In this document: piece by piece, positions 10,244 through 22,059 of the stretch | Layout: each line of letters begins with the position of its first letter | Position numbering within the stretch: the stretch's first letter is position 1 | Origin: Pectinophora gossypiella | Lineage: Eukaryota > Arthropoda > Insecta > Lepidoptera > Gelechiidae | DNA length: 64,000 bases | Assembly: GCF_024362695.1 (NCBI RefSeq) | Contig: NC_065422.1 | Coordinates: forward strand, 12,089,534-12,153,533 | Reading direction: 5' to 3' | Program-made: the position numbers and the translations under genes | The notes under the pieces: generated by a model | Databases searched by the model: none | Seen by the model: only the letters and a program-made list of their open reading frames with translations | What the model was told of the DNA's origin: nothing

Positions 10244-10900
10244 AGGCGATTCTCCCACTGCCCCGCATGACGCAGCGTAGCGCGTAGATGCTTGTTCTTT
10301 CGTTGCTTGCAGAAAGTTCATCCACCCGCCACCGCGATGCATTTTCTGTGTGTTAGACTGTGCGTTATATATTTGGAGCATTGCACTCTATGGAAGTGAA
10401 ACGTGGACTATGCCACAGAGAGACAGAGAGAGGTTGGAAGCGATTGAGATGTGGTGTTGGCGAAGGATGGAGGGTATAAGCTGGACTGAAATGGTGTCAA
10501 ATGAAAAAGTGCTGGAAAGAGTTGAAGAAAAGAGAACCATATTGAAGACTATAGAGAACCGGAGAGGAAATATGATTTGCCACCTGACACGACACGATTC
10601 ATTTATAACAAACATTACAGAAGGAAAAATTGAAGGGAAGAGAGGAAGGGGTAGACCTAGGATAACATTTATGAAACAAATAAAAGAGAAGGTGCAGGTC
10701 GTGTCGTATCGGGAGGTGAAGGTTTTGGTGGGAAGAAGAGAGGAATGGCGATTACTCCACCGACAAGAGCGCATCTGTTAAATAGAGAAAGAGAGAGAGA
10801 CTGTGCGTGTTATCTATACAAACGGAGATACTTACAAGCAACGGAAGAACACGCATCCATGCGCTACATTGCATCATGCGGGGCAGTGTGAGAATCGCCT
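10244..10900. mobile_element. Foldback element (family J) with 66-bp inverted ends
   Basis: The left arm 10244-10309 and right arm 10835-10900 are reverse complements with about 10 mismatches. Both carry actgccccgcatga and gttgcttg motifs. The loop holds a LINE fragment at 10366-10797 that has its own target-site duplication, so the original element was only about 215 bp and a retrotransposon hit its centre. Confidence 0.75.
10366..10797 (+). pseudogene. 5'-truncated LINE end (endonuclease/reverse transcriptase C-terminus)
   Basis: About 138 codons are open to a TAA at 10779-10781. The translation has G-S-E-T-W-T-M, then R-L-E-A-I-E-M-W-C-W-R-R-M, I-S-W-T-E, and G-K-R-G-R-G-R-P-R. This is the characteristic C-terminal region of a LINE reverse transcriptase found across insects. 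A GA-rich tail follows the stop. The insert is flanked by AGACTGTGCGT at 10355-10365 and 10798-10808, an 11-bp target-site duplication. The upstream reverse transcriptase core is absent, so the fragment cannot act. Related fragments are at 14612 (minus) and 50085. Confidence 0.85.
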
Positions 10901-11074
10901 TAAGGTTACTCATATCCATCTTAAAACTTCGTATCCAGAGTGGGAGCAAGTTGTCTTTAATTACATGTAGCTCTGCCTACCCCATTAGGGCGTGAGATTT
11001 ATGAATGTTGTTATGTTTATTTGAAGTTCACATAATAATCATCCTTCCGGGTATAAATCGTAGCCACTAAGAAT

Positions 11075-11350
11075 TAAAACTCAACTTGGTATCATCATGT
11101 CTAGAGAAGTTGTTAAGGGACGTAGTTGTACTAGAGTGAATACTTAAGCATAGAATAAGGAATAATACGTATAGAACGGCAACTCTCTGCTCCCCACCAG
11201 CGGCTGAGCCAGGTTTGCCTGAACCAACCCATTTTACTTCAGTCTTAAATCGTAAGGCGTCAGACGTCACACACACAGATGCGCGTGTACGATAACGTCA
11301 ATGTGTTGTGTTTTTTGTATGAAGTGTCCAGGGTGTAACTTAAGCCGCAT
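11075..11350 (-). repeat. Family D copy (long)
   Basis: Contains the family blocks in reverse: agaataaggaataatacgta, cggcaactctctgctcccca, gtcagacgtcacacac, gatgcgcgtgtacgataacg and gtatgaagtgtccagggtg. With the copies at 21880, 22060 and 57795 it shows that the family is at least 270 bp long. Confidence 0.65.
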
Positions 11351-12640
11351 CCTCTCTTACGATCAGGTGAGATTGTAGTGAAACACAAACTTTTTTAAAA
11401 AAAACCTTCAATTGTAGGTAACTTATCTCACTACAATCATAACAGAAACGTAACTAGTAAAATTGGTTTCCATATTGCCATATTTTCATGCTAATGTATA
11501 GACTTGAAATTTACATGAATTAACATAAATATTTTACGACACTTAAATGGTTTCATACGTTTTGTTTTGGCCCAATAGACCGTTTTATCTTTATAACCTG
11601 AATCATGAAAGTCAATGACCTATGATGTCGTACTTCATTTTAATTAACTTTCCATGATTAGCATATAAATTGTTTCATTGTGTATTCTGTGATTTTGACC
11701 GTAGAATAATAAATTAAAGGTATTAAAACGTACTTATGCTAATTGGGTACTTGAAAATTTTCGGATAAAATACAAACGCTTATTTTTTACCTCTTAAAAT
11801 ATTTTATTTTCTCGAAAAAGCTTTATATGGTCGTAAGGCCCAAAGTCCTTTTAAAATCCAAATCCCATTGTTTAACTATTGTGTCTGGAAATCCGGGCCT
11901 TACGAGGATATAACAGAAAAAAACATAATTATATTCTCCTTCATTAATTTCAAATTTTGCGCGAAAACGGTTGGCCACGGGACATTTTGTCCAGTGACGC
12001 CACATTTCAATAAGCAAAGAAACTGTCAAATACTTTAACTTGAAACCGGACTGATAGTTTTTGTTTATTTTTTTAAAATGTGACGTCACACGAAGCTCAA
12101 TCTTGGCCGCCCGTGTTTCGGATCGTGTAATACATAGATAAAAAAAAAACTAATTCCTATATGTTACTTGACCGTCATCATATCCATTCTAGAACTCCGA
12201 ATTCGTACCACAAGGGGCGGAAAGCTCTCTGGAAATTACTTGCGGATATACTCACTCCATGAGGAATTACGTCATGAAGTGGGCTTCCATGATTTACATT
12301 TAATTAAACCTTCGAGTAAAAATACATTTAAAACGATAAGTATTGCTTTCGTATCAATAATAGCATAACGCATCCCAAATTAGTCAAAAAATTTAAATAA
12401 TATGCTGTTTAGACTTTAGACAATAAAACTGACCTTCAAAACACCCTCGGTTTTTACGTCCGACCACCGCAACACCGGAGCCAAACGACCATACCTGCTT
12501 CAAACTGTCCTCAACAGGATATGAACCTTGACCCGCCAACAGTTGGACCAAAAAACTAGTTAATCTAAAAGGGCGTACCTACATCAAAACGACAGTAAAC
12601 GACTCCGTTGTAATCACTGGGGCGACATGGGTCCAGTAAG
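11351..12640. other. No gene recognised
   Basis: AT-rich sequence. A short ggccgcccgtgtttcgg piece at 12108-12125 recurs at 28807, so part of it is repeat-derived. The 88-codon minus frame at 11823-12089 has no recognised motif. Confidence 0.35.
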
Positions 12641-12644
12641 TAAG

Positions 12645-13030
12645 ATTTACATCAGAATTGGTGTGGCCCCTGTTTAAATATTAACTAGCTCGTGACAAGG
12701 GTAGTGGACTGCTGAACGTGACGCCGGGGCCTCGAAAACAGCGGGAAGATGTGGCGAGAACAGTGCCTCGCTGCGCACGTAACTATATCCCAATTGGGTT
12801 AAAGATACATCCATCGCAAGATGAACTAAGTACCCACACCTCACCGAGCTTTCTGTTAGATCATCGTGATAGGTGGTGGCCCGTATCACCGTCTATGACG
12901 GTTGAGCCAACTGTGTTAACGAAAACTGCATTTAGGATAAATTAATAACACATTGGTGCTAGTCCGGTACCGGGGCTCGAACCGACGCTGCCCGTCTGAG
13001 AAGAAAGCCAGTATACCACAGGACGTGACT
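12645..13030 (+). repeat. SINE family C, longest copy
   Basis: Includes gtagtggactgctgaacgtg, taactatatcccaattgg, cctcaccgagctttctgtta and atggttgagccaactgtgtt-like blocks. It ends in gtaccggggctcgaaccgac, a reversed tRNA-like or BmI-like segment. Partial copies lie at 7213, 28225, 41834 (minus) and 57308 (minus). Confidence 0.6.
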
Positions 13031-13342
13031 TCTGACTTTCCACTGAAGAACATTTTTTTCGGACAATTGCAACGTGACCTGAGAAATTTAAAACAGCCTG
13101 CTTGAGTGTGTCCTGAAGCGAACTCAACTGAAAGCACAATTTAAAAGGGTTCCGTCGGAGAGAAGCAGCAGAATGTGGGCCGTGAAGATATAATTAAATT
13201 GCAAACTCTATCGAACACGACCATGGTTCCGATAGATCGTGTAATAGGGTTTTAATTTACATGCGTTAAAGGAAAAAGGGAGAGCTGTACAAATGGATTT
13301 GTTTCTTCACTGCACGCTCCTCTTTACTCATGCCTCCGCTCT

Positions 13343-13498
13343 GGGGCCTGTTTCATAGAACTCACAATTGTAAATTACAACGACAATTGTTCATTACGTA
13401 GCTAATATAAACTGCAAAATATTTGTGATCACTAACTCTGCAATGTACATCAAATTGTCATTGTAATTTAGAATTGTAAGTTTTGTTAAACAGACCCC
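13343..13498. mobile_element. Hairpin MITE (family G), copy 1
   Basis: A nearly self-complementary 156-bp unit. It begins ggggcctgtttcatagaact and acaattgtaaattacaa, and ends ttgtaatttagaattgtaag and cagacccc. A second copy at 22972-23131 has the same interior (actgcaaaatatttgtgatc). Confidence 0.8.
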
Positions 13499-14610
13499 TG
13501 GCCTTGGTGACGCCCCGCTATCCGCTGTTGTCAAGGCCTCGTCCTGACATTTACCTCATCCTGTTGTTTTTCCGGGGTTTAGATATACGTGTTCTGGTTT
13601 TATGGGACGGTGTTATGTGAAAGTCGTACAGGTCCCATCAGGTTTAGAAGTCGAGGTGGTAATAAATTGTTACCTACATGTAAAAATGTATTATCGATGT
13701 CGAATTTTTGCTTGAACAGATATTGAGATAGTCTATGTGAAGTAATATATCTTAGAAGAGAACTCGTTCATTCTTTATGACATTATAATATAGAATTTAT
13801 TAGTAGTTGAAGTCCGTTGTTGGTTTACATTGCTTTAAAAATAACTTCTGTTTATTTTGATGTCTAAAAATGCCACACCAAAGCAATTAGGCTACAAATC
13901 GATATTGCTATTTGACATGTGCGCATATAAAAGTAAGTGCGCCATTTCAACAAATGACAAATAGCAAATTTGCGTTCTTAGATGAATTGCTTCAATGGGC
14001 CGCATTGAAGCTTAAACCTCCCTGTTGATAAAACTTATCTACAATTAACATATTAGGTAATGCTTATAAAATTATAGGCATAAAAAACCGTCGAATATTA
14101 TACCTTGCGCTACATTTGTTGACTAATAACCAAAAATATACACTAATTATTCCGCTTACAATCTGAGATTATTCAGAGTAAGTTGTCGACAGCGGTGTTT
14201 AGTCGAAGATAAATGTCAGTACATTTGGCTAGGCGAATCTAATTATGTATGAATATTTCAGACGGTTTTGTAATTATTATTAGAGAGAGGCCACACGGAC
14301 GCTGTCGCTCCGTTACGTCGTCGACGATAGACTATGATTTCAGCCAAAGATTTCAGCATACTAGTGCACCGACATCGCAGCCCATTTTGTGCTATCTTTG
14401 TATTATTCTTAGTATATCGTTGCCTCTACGCGTCGTAAAAGCATTTTTGCTTAAAAACATATGACGCGACTTTCAAATAAAAAAATGAAGGTATAAATTT
14501 TTACACTGGGTGACACTTTGTGTTGCAAGATTTTATTTTTAAAAATCACTTAATGTAAGTGTTTTTTATCAAAAATATATTCCCATGGTTTTCACTCTAG
14601 CCAGCGGTTT
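13499..14610. other. No gene recognised
   Basis: About 1.1 kb with no coding, splice or repeat signal that I can tie to the rest of the window. Confidence 0.35.
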
Positions 14611-14611
14611 T

Positions 14612-14830
14612 TAGTCTAGCATCATCATCATCAATTTAAGAGCCACGCTCTTGTCGGTATAGAATTTTCCATTCCAGTCTATCAAAGGCCAATTCCTTGA
14701 CTTCCATATAAGACACGACGTTAACTTTTCTTTAATCTGTTCCATGTAAGCTCTTCTTGGTCTTGCCCTTCCTCTCTTTCCTTCTAGCTTTCCTTCTATG
14801 ATGTTTTTAATAAATTTCCCAAGCCATAGC
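14612..14830 (-). pseudogene. LINE C-terminal fragment, same family as 10366
   Basis: On the minus strand the translation has I-I-E-G-K-L-E-G-K-R-G-R-A-R-P-R and M-E-Q-I-K-E-K, close to the insertion at 10366. A frameshift follows before the D-K-S-V-A-L-K-equivalent end. The 3' end is a gatgatgatgat tail (plus-strand atcatcatcatca at about 14621). Confidence 0.7.
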
Positions 14831-14849
14831 CAAACCGTTCAGTTGTCGC

Positions 14850-15650
14850 AACGGACCCAACACATGGTGTAACCATATTCTTATTTTAGTTACTACTGAA
14901 TTAGTTTAGTGTTGAATATATTTTTGGATCCCTAATTGCTTAATTAGGGATTGAACATTGAACCGTCAAGGTTAAGGTTTATTTATATTGTGACGAATCG
15001 GTTGAAACTGTGACCCTAATGGGTAAATCAACTAATCAAGATATGCGTGAAAAGGCGTTATGGATTTACAGTTCAAGGGCACAGGAGTTATAATTAATCC
15101 AAACCTTTACCTTAATATTTCCGGCATATGTAATTAATTACTTAACCGAACTTTACTTTCACTATTACTATTAGTTACTTTATCTAGAAAATACATAACA
15201 TAACATACTTTACTACAAACACAGGAAACACAAAACAAAAGAGTTAAATGACTAACAGTTCGGTAAAAAGTTTTCTAGTTCCAAAACTATGTACTTATCA
15301 CATAAAATACACTAAAGTAAGAACGTAAAGTACTTTATTATCCTTATAAAAATTTAAAAAATCTATTTCATACTCTACTAAACTTCAACGTAACTAGTTT
15401 AAAGGCTTTCATGAATGTTCAAGAAGCTTTCTCCGTCAGTTAGTTTACACAGACCTTTGAAATAGTAACCTAGACACATTAATTATATTAAGGTATAATT
15501 AGGAACAATCATATTCTCAAAGGTATCCTACATAATTTTAACACAAAATTCATCTAGATAACTACCTCTTTTATTACAGAAGTTATGTTGTAGTTTACAT
15601 AATTTATCTACCTACTTACCTAGTTAACTTGTAGTTTCATTATCATCTCC
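14850..15650. other. No gene recognised
   Basis: AT-rich. A tail-like segment (acataacataacatacttta, then aaacacaaaacaaaagag, about 15190-15245) resembles the LINE tails at 37619 and 41098. Confidence 0.4.
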
Positions 15651-15654
15651 GTAA

Positions 15655-15945
15655 CATTATTCCGTTTTTCACAGGGTCCGCCTAACCTGAAGATATGACA
15701 GGTCCGGTTTTTTACAGAAGCGTAGTTTATTTCACAAATTGCTTACTGACTTATTTTACAGAGAATGGAAGATTAAGATAGAGACTAGGAATTTGTCTTT
15801 ATTTATTTAATTAGTATCTTTCTTTTTATCTTTATATTATACTAAGATTCCGTACTTTGGAAGGCTACTGGCCGTAAGAGTCCTCCATAAACGCACAGTG
15901 TGACAGTTGATTGAGGGAAGGACTGTGCCCAGCAGTGGGACATAA
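15655..15945. repeat. SINE family E (minus) and SINE B tail fragments
   Basis: 15655-15725 carries the reversed family E end (ttttcacagggtccgcct). 15845-15945 carries SINE B pieces (ccgtactttggaaggc) and the gactgtgcccagcagtggga tail. Confidence 0.55.
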
Positions 15946-16169
15946 TATTACACTAGCGACCTAATCCGGCTTCGCACGAGTCCAACAACTTTATTATCCA
16001 AATACTTTCTTTCGTAAAAACCTTTGACGAGGTGGATGATTCTTCTTGGTGAATATTTTCGTTGGCGTTATTTATATATTATTATTTACATAAATGGAAC
16101 TTAATTTTTTTTTTATTTTTATGGAACTTATTTTTTTTTTCTTTTTTTTTTTACTTATTATTTTTTTTT

Positions 16170-16345
16170 TTTTTTTAATGGAATCGCCATACTGCGAATG
16201 TGGTCACCCGGATCAAACCCTATCTCGCATAGTAAACGAATGCCCTCTACACCGGTTCCTAGGTGGCATAGCCGAGCTGCATTGTGTGACGGATACGGCA
16301 GAGACTTGGTTGAGGGTGCTTAAACTAGATAACTGGCAAAAAAAC
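16170..16345 (+). pseudogene. LINE (R1/jockey-like) C-terminal zinc-knuckle fragment
   Basis: The translation contains Y-C-E-C-G-H-P-D-Q-T-L-S-R-I-V-N-E-C-P-L. It is a Cys-x-Cys, later His/Cys pattern typical of the end of non-LTR retrotransposon reverse transcriptases. The motif's usual His is replaced (R-I-V-N-E-C). Long T runs bracket the fragment (16106-16175 and about 16357-16371), and only about 55 codons remain. Confidence 0.65.
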
Positions 16346-16438
16346 GATTGGATATTTTTTTTTTTTTTTTTGCCATACGTAATAATATTTTTTTCGTTGA
16401 TTTGTCTGTCAGACTTTTCTCCTGCATTTAGAAAGAGT

Positions 16439-16725
16439 CATCATCATCAGCCGTATGACGCCCACTGCTGGGCATAGGCCTCCCCCAAGGATCTCCACGA
16501 CGATCGGTCCTGCGCTGCCCGCATCCAGCGGCTTCCCGCGACCTTCACCAGATCGTCGGTCCACCTTGTAGCGGGCCTACCCACTGAGCGTCGTCCGACA
16601 CGTGGTCGCCACTCCAGAACCTTTCCGCCCCATCGGCCATCGGTTCTCCTCGCTATGTGTCCTGCCCACTGCCACTTCAGCTTTGCAATTCTCCGAGCTA
16701 TGTCGGAGCTATGTCGGTGTGCGGT
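16439..16725 (-). mobile_element. Young 5'-truncated LINE insertion with 13-bp target duplication
   Basis: ATTTAGAAAGAGT occurs exactly at 16426-16438 and 16726-16738. On the minus strand about 85 intact codons end at the TGA complementary to 16447-16449. The translation shows W-A-G-H-I-A-R-R, R-P-A-T-R-W-T-D-D-L, D-R-S-S-W-R-S-L-G-E-A-Y-A-Q-Q-W and then the stop, the classic C-terminal end of an RTE/CR1-type LINE protein. It is followed by a gatgatgatga tail. The frame is unbroken, its CpG content is high and the duplication is perfect, so the insertion is recent. Its last bases match SINE tails in this window. Confidence 0.9.
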
Positions 16726-17424
16726 ATTTAGAAAGAGTACTACTTAATAATCTTAATGGCATGAAATATCCACCACAGAAGAAAAACATGTTATTGCGAT
16801 GTGACTTGAATTGACAGCTATTCAATCACAGATGTACCCATTAGCCTCCATCTATGTGCTCATCGGTCAAGTTAAACGGACTTATAATAAAATACGTTGG
16901 ACAGGTTGACGGATAAATGTGTTACGGTCTTTGCCATTTTGGCAGTATAATATTGGAAACCGAAGCGGAAGTTCTATGGACATAATATCTATATTTTAAA
17001 ATTCAAAAATATATTTATACAGTAGCTATCTTTGACATAACGAACGACTCATCCGCCTAAACCTATATACTTAGCCGGAGAAAAGAAGCTGCAAGAAAAA
17101 TCTCGTCACAGGGCCGAATACGTTCTTTAAAAAATAATAATATAATATTGTTATATACAAATTAGTAATTTGGCCGCCTAATATCAGTTCCCAGACTTTT
17201 TTTGGTTTTGAATGTGACCCTATTTATTTATAGAATGACAGTGCTTAGACGTCTATTAATTCAGTCCATGTAATCATTGTTTCGTAGAAGATGTGACTGA
17301 TGAATATGAACATGATTTAGGTAGGTATAAAAACCCATTTAAATTGACATGATTGGACACCTCGTTCAAGACTTAACGAGTATCTCGTTAAATCGCACGG
17401 GTAAGAGTAATGAGTGATGAGGGA

Positions 17425-18075
17425 CTTTCGAGGCTACGTTCTCCAAAAAAACCTGTAGATGGCGCTGTACAGTTTTATACAATACAATACAAAAACTCTT
17501 TATTGGACTTAAATCATATTAAAAATACATTAGGTATTATTAGGTAGGTAGGTTAGATTTCATTTTCGTTTAACGTTCTAATAATTTCATGGATCACATA
17601 TGCATCTTTACAACCAGGCACAACATATCTAGCTCCCACCTATAATTATTCTGATCAAAATACAAATAGTGTAGAAATATAATTATAATTCTAGCAACAT
17701 AATTCATACGTATCTGCTCCAAATATCAAGCAACAAATATTTTTATATATGACTCTGCCATTACATTATATAGTTATATAATTATGTACCCAGAGCAATG
17801 AGGAAATAGATAATTAAAATAAATAATATAAAAAAAAATATTGTTTATTTCACAAATTTTAGTTACATCGTGGCCGAGACCTCCCATTAAGTAATCCTAG
17901 GATACTTGTGGCGGGAATGTCTCGCAATTCCCACGTACAGTACAGTTTGTGAGTTAAGATAAGTAATAACAAATATGACTTCTATAAAGAAAACACATAA
18001 TAATTATCACGTTAAATCTGATTAGCGCCACGTATATTGTTTTTCTCTTCCCTCATTGAAGGCGTAGAATAATTA
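17425..18075. mobile_element. Non-autonomous element family K, copy 1
   Basis: Begins gaggctacgttctccaaaaa and gatggcgctgtacag, and later contains ctctgccattacatta, aatgaggaaatag, ataattatcacgtt and gcgccacgtatattg. The same order of blocks occurs at 59901-60458. A short LINE tail (caatacaatacaaaaactct, then ttattggac) is inserted at about 17476-17515. Confidence 0.6.
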
Positions 18076-18179
18076 ATTATTATGTAAATACCTAAAAATA
18101 CTAGTTGATATAATATGTATATAGTTGCGAAGTACTTCCGCTGGTGGTGGTTCAAATCGGCACGGTTATTTTATTTCTA

Positions 18180-18320
18180 TTTACTATTTATTTATTTATT
18201 TGTTGCATGTCACATGGTGGCTTACAGTTCTTAAAGTAAATAATGTACAAGCATGTGACACCCTGTAAGGGCACCGCAAAAGTATTCCAACAATAACTTA
18301 AAACTAAAAAAAAATATAAA
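18180..18320 (-). repeat. LINE 3' tail (reverse, tttattta type)
   Basis: A tatttatttatttatttg run is followed by catgtcacatggtggcttac and gacaccctgtaagggcac. A similar arrangement starts at 24560. This is consistent with the reversed 3' end of a CR1-like LINE with a short tandem tail. Confidence 0.45.
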
Positions 18321-19165
18321 CTATTTTATATATAACTAAACTTACTTTAGAATTTAGAAATTATATAATATATACTACCTACTTATACTATTATTATTTT
18401 TAAGTAATTATCAGTAACTAAGCTTTATTTTATATATTTAGATAACAATAAAATTATATTATTTATTTAACCTATTACAATCATTAAATAGCTCTTCTAT
18501 CATATAAAAGGCTTTATTCAGCTGTCAATCGGACCTGGTAGCCACTCAAGCATTATATTATAACATAAAGATTTGTGTAAGGATCTATTCTATGACCAGG
18601 AATCTAAGGCCACATTCGCGCACTCCAGGCAAGTCCATGGACATCAATCAAAGTCAGGCACAGAGGTCGAATGGGACACGCGACCCATGGTATGGACGTT
18701 TAGCTAGCTTTTTTAAATTACGTCTTCTTATATCGTGTGGGTTGTGAAGTGGATTACCAACCTCATCAACTCTGGAATTTGTTTTTTTGTAATATGTAAG
18801 TTACTGATCTAAGTAGGTCCGTTGTTGGTACATGAGCCATATCAAGGACCTTTGGTGGTTTGAAGAAGCGACTTTTGAAAACGAATGGTCCGATTTGGTT
18901 GCGATTGTTTTTGTGACTACTCTATTTGTTATTTGTAATATGTAAGTTTAGTTATGTTGACTTATTACACTATTGGATGTCGTGTTCGATATGATGTTAA
19001 CAGCGAAATACGTCAAAGTTTACCAAACTATTTGTCTGTGTGTAGTTCATGTTAGCTGCCCGCGACATTTGTGTCTTTGCACGTGATGTATCTGGTAATG
19101 TCCGTCAGTGCAGGCGTTTTGATCTCCTATATATTACACCACGAAGCTGATTCACTCTTTACTGA
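18321..19165. other. No gene recognised
   Basis: AT-rich sequence. Near 18720-18860 there are faint SINE B tail pieces (tcgtgtgggttgtgaagtgg, then ccaacctcatcaac). Confidence 0.35.
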
Positions 19166-19167
19166 TT

Positions 19168-19455
19168 CAACGACCTCTGTGGTCTAGTGGTTGAGCACTA
19201 GCCACACGACGGAGATCCCGGAATCAAATCCCCGTAAACATATCACAAAAATCACTTTGTGATCCCTAGTTTGATTACGATATTACAAGCTGATTACTCG
19301 ATTGTTCGAAAGTAACACAATCCGTGCTTCGGAAGCCACGTTAAGTCGTCAATCCTGGTTACTACTTACTAATGTAAGTACGTAGTCATTACATATCTTG
19401 GTCGCTGAGGTTGGTCATCCACCTCATAACCCACACGATAGAAGAAGAGTCTTTA
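19168..19455 (+). repeat. tRNA-derived SINE B copy
   Basis: The head is cgacctctgtggtctagtgg, then aaatccccgtaaac in place of the usual B box. The body has cactttgtgatccctagt and ccgtgcttcggaagccacgt; the end is cataacccacacgatagaag. The changed B box suggests that this copy is silent. Confidence 0.8.
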
Positions 19456-20290
19456 TTTAAACACTGTCGACCAAAACCCTGCTTATAATTTGCGCCTTCA
19501 TATAATTCTGTTTTTTACAAAACATAACATAGCATTAGCTCAAGGTTATATTCCCAATTGGACTAACCAGATGGATGTACCCTTCATCCATCGCACTATT
19601 TTACAGTTGTAACTTTCACTAACCTGTGCTGTAAGTTTGACATCTTATCATCTTCTCCAGAATCAATCAAAATTTTGATACCTATCATGAGGTGACAACA
19701 CGACCACAGATGTCTTCCTTGCCTCCACTTCGCTGGAAATTAATCAAAGCCTTAGAAATTTTCAATTTCACTCTCCATCAACACGTAACACGAGGCAATT
19801 TGCTTAAAAATAACAAAGGCTCTTCGCCCCAATGAGCTCAAAACCCCAAACAAGCGTCAGCTAAGCCAGTATTTTATCTCAGCTCAAAAATACTGAAAAA
19901 CAATTTATCACAGCAGCCCCAATACTTCACTTCTGCATGCAGATTAGTATTTGAAATAGGAGCACTAGGCGTGTGAACGAGCTACATCGTATATTTTGTT
20001 GATAGATGACACGACATCGCGAAATGGGCGTGCCAGCGACATGCATGAATTTGTTTGGAGTTTTCCAAAATGGATTTGACGGAGTTTAAATCTTAGCGCC
20101 GCGTTTCTTCTGTAAATATGAACGGTACGAAGACGATGCTTCAATTTCAAGATTGAGAATTTATTGTCGCCACACGGCATGTTTGGAAATATTTAATTAC
20201 TTCTGATTTTAGAGTATTCTTTACATCTCTGTGAAGTTCACTTATCGGCGCCCGAAGGAAATAATACAAACCCGACGACCCGATTACTCT
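19456..20290. other. No gene recognised
   Basis: A short piece of SINE C lies near 19555-19590 (cccaattggact, then ggatgtacc). The rest shows no supported gene. Confidence 0.35.
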
Positions 20291-20295
20291 AGTCA

Positions 20296-20470
20296 TAGAG
20301 GCAGCCAATCGGCTCGCGGCAACGAACACTTCAGAAACCCAATACCGACCCTGCAGGTAGTCGACGATTTTCCTCATTCAGCGCTTCCCGCTATCGACAC
20401 ACTAGGGTCGATTAATTATTTCAAATATTATTCTCATAGACGACGCCTTGAGCAAAGCAAAAAAAGCAAG
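20296..20470 (+). repeat. Family A copy retaining the 5' region
   Basis: Starts near gaggcagccaatcggctcg, then aacgaacacttcag, aataccgaccctgcaggtag and the cattcagcgctt block shared with 2801. It stops at gacgacgccttgagcaaagc, followed by an A-rich stretch. It carries the 5' part of the family that the truncated copies lack; the 62994 copy confirms the order. Confidence 0.65.
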
Positions 20471-20479
20471 AGAATAAAA

Positions 20480-21875
20480 TGAGAAATGTGAATGTGTGTG
20501 TGTTTGTGTGTCATAAAGACTTCTCATCCAAACATTACAACATGTGTCAAAACCATTAGGCCATCTTAAAGGAATTCGTTTCTATAGCACTCACCCGTGG
20601 CATGTGATTTGCTCACCTCACCCTTCACATACTCGTATCCATGATATCCAATATAGGATAAAAAAGTAAGTAAGTTCAAGTTATTTTCTGATTTGCCCCC
20701 TGCCTACTCCATTACGTCGAGAGTCTGTATATGCCCTTCTCTTAATGTTGCTTGATGATAAGGAAGCTGAAATTCTAATGGAGTTACAACGCCGAGACTT
20801 TACTTCTGAGAAACGTAAATTGTATTTTATTTCAGAAGGTAGATGTTGACATTTACCTAAAGTATAAAAATAGAATGAAGTTTTCATATTATATATACGT
20901 GGTTAAAATAAAAAACCTTCCAATGAAGCCAATGTGAATGTACTTGCACGATTAGAGTTCTGTAACTACTTGTATTTTATTATACCTACTTACCTAATAA
21001 ATTAAAAAAAATAATGATGTTACGCGAGCTCTATGAAGGATCAGGGTGGTTGTGAAATGATGTATAAAATTACAAGAGAATAGCTTCTTTAAATAATAGT
21101 TTTGTTTATAATCTCGCAGAGTCAATAGAAATACATTTTCTTTTTAATTTGATTAGGTTATTATAAATAATTGTTCCAACTTTAATCCCAGAACTAACAA
21201 CTAATACCTGGTTGATGGTTGCGATGAGTGCGAGACCTTTATGAAGCCACTGACAATGCCGTAAGCGTGGCCAATTATTGGTCAGCAAAAATTTTGTATC
21301 GATCGCCATCGACTCGCGAAGAAGAGGAAGAACTAACCATTATTTTACCATTATATTTATATATTATTACTAAAAAGTGTAATTCAAATTACATATTTTA
21401 TCTAAAATAAATCATTTTATGATTGCCATTTCAATTCTATCTGCCAAAAATATTCCAGGCTAAGGTACTTAGACATTTCCTTTTTGCCACGAAATCCTAA
21501 AATAAACCGGTAGGTATACGAACAAAAAGGACGTTTCAAAAAATCTGCTGAATGAAATTCCTGGTCGAAATATTCCAAAAACGATTCTATCTCGTCGCCG
21601 ACTTGACATTTGCCGGTGCCGTTTTCGACATTAATTCGTTCCTGCTGACTCTCCAACAGACTTCTGATTTAATTCCTTCAACTTAATTGAGAGGGTAGAC
21701 ACAATTTTCTACTTAAAAAGGTGACCGAGACTGTGAATTCATTAACTGCATAATTGGACATGATGCCTAACTTTTAATGCATGAAAGTTAAGCTCAGCGT
21801 TAATTGAAGAATGAATCGTCTAGGGCATTGCTCGTTTTAATATTAAATAGGGATTTTCCACTATTTATCCACGTG
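20480..21875. other. No gene recognised
   Basis: Mostly unique-looking sequence. 21230-21340 (tatcgatcgccatcgactcg, then gaagaagaggaag) matches inverted sequence at 52755-52795 inside a decayed LINE, so a LINE fragment is likely there. Confidence 0.4.
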
Positions 21876-21879
21876 GAAA

Positions 21880-22025
21880 CAGCCCGGACACTTCATACAA
21901 AAAACTTCGTTTTTCGAAGACGCTACACATTGACGTTATCATACACGCGCATCTGTGTGTGTGACGCCATACGATTTAAGACTAAAGTAAGACCTCTACT
22001 CATACCAACTTCTAATTTAAAGTAA
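21880..22025 (+). repeat. Family D copy, left half of an inverted pair
   Basis: Runs from cccggacacttcatacaaaa through ttgacgttatcatacacgcg to acgccatacgatttaagact. A reverse copy begins about 40 bp downstream. Confidence 0.65.
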
Positions 22026-22059
22026 TACTTGGGGGGGGGTGTACTCATACTCCTAATTG

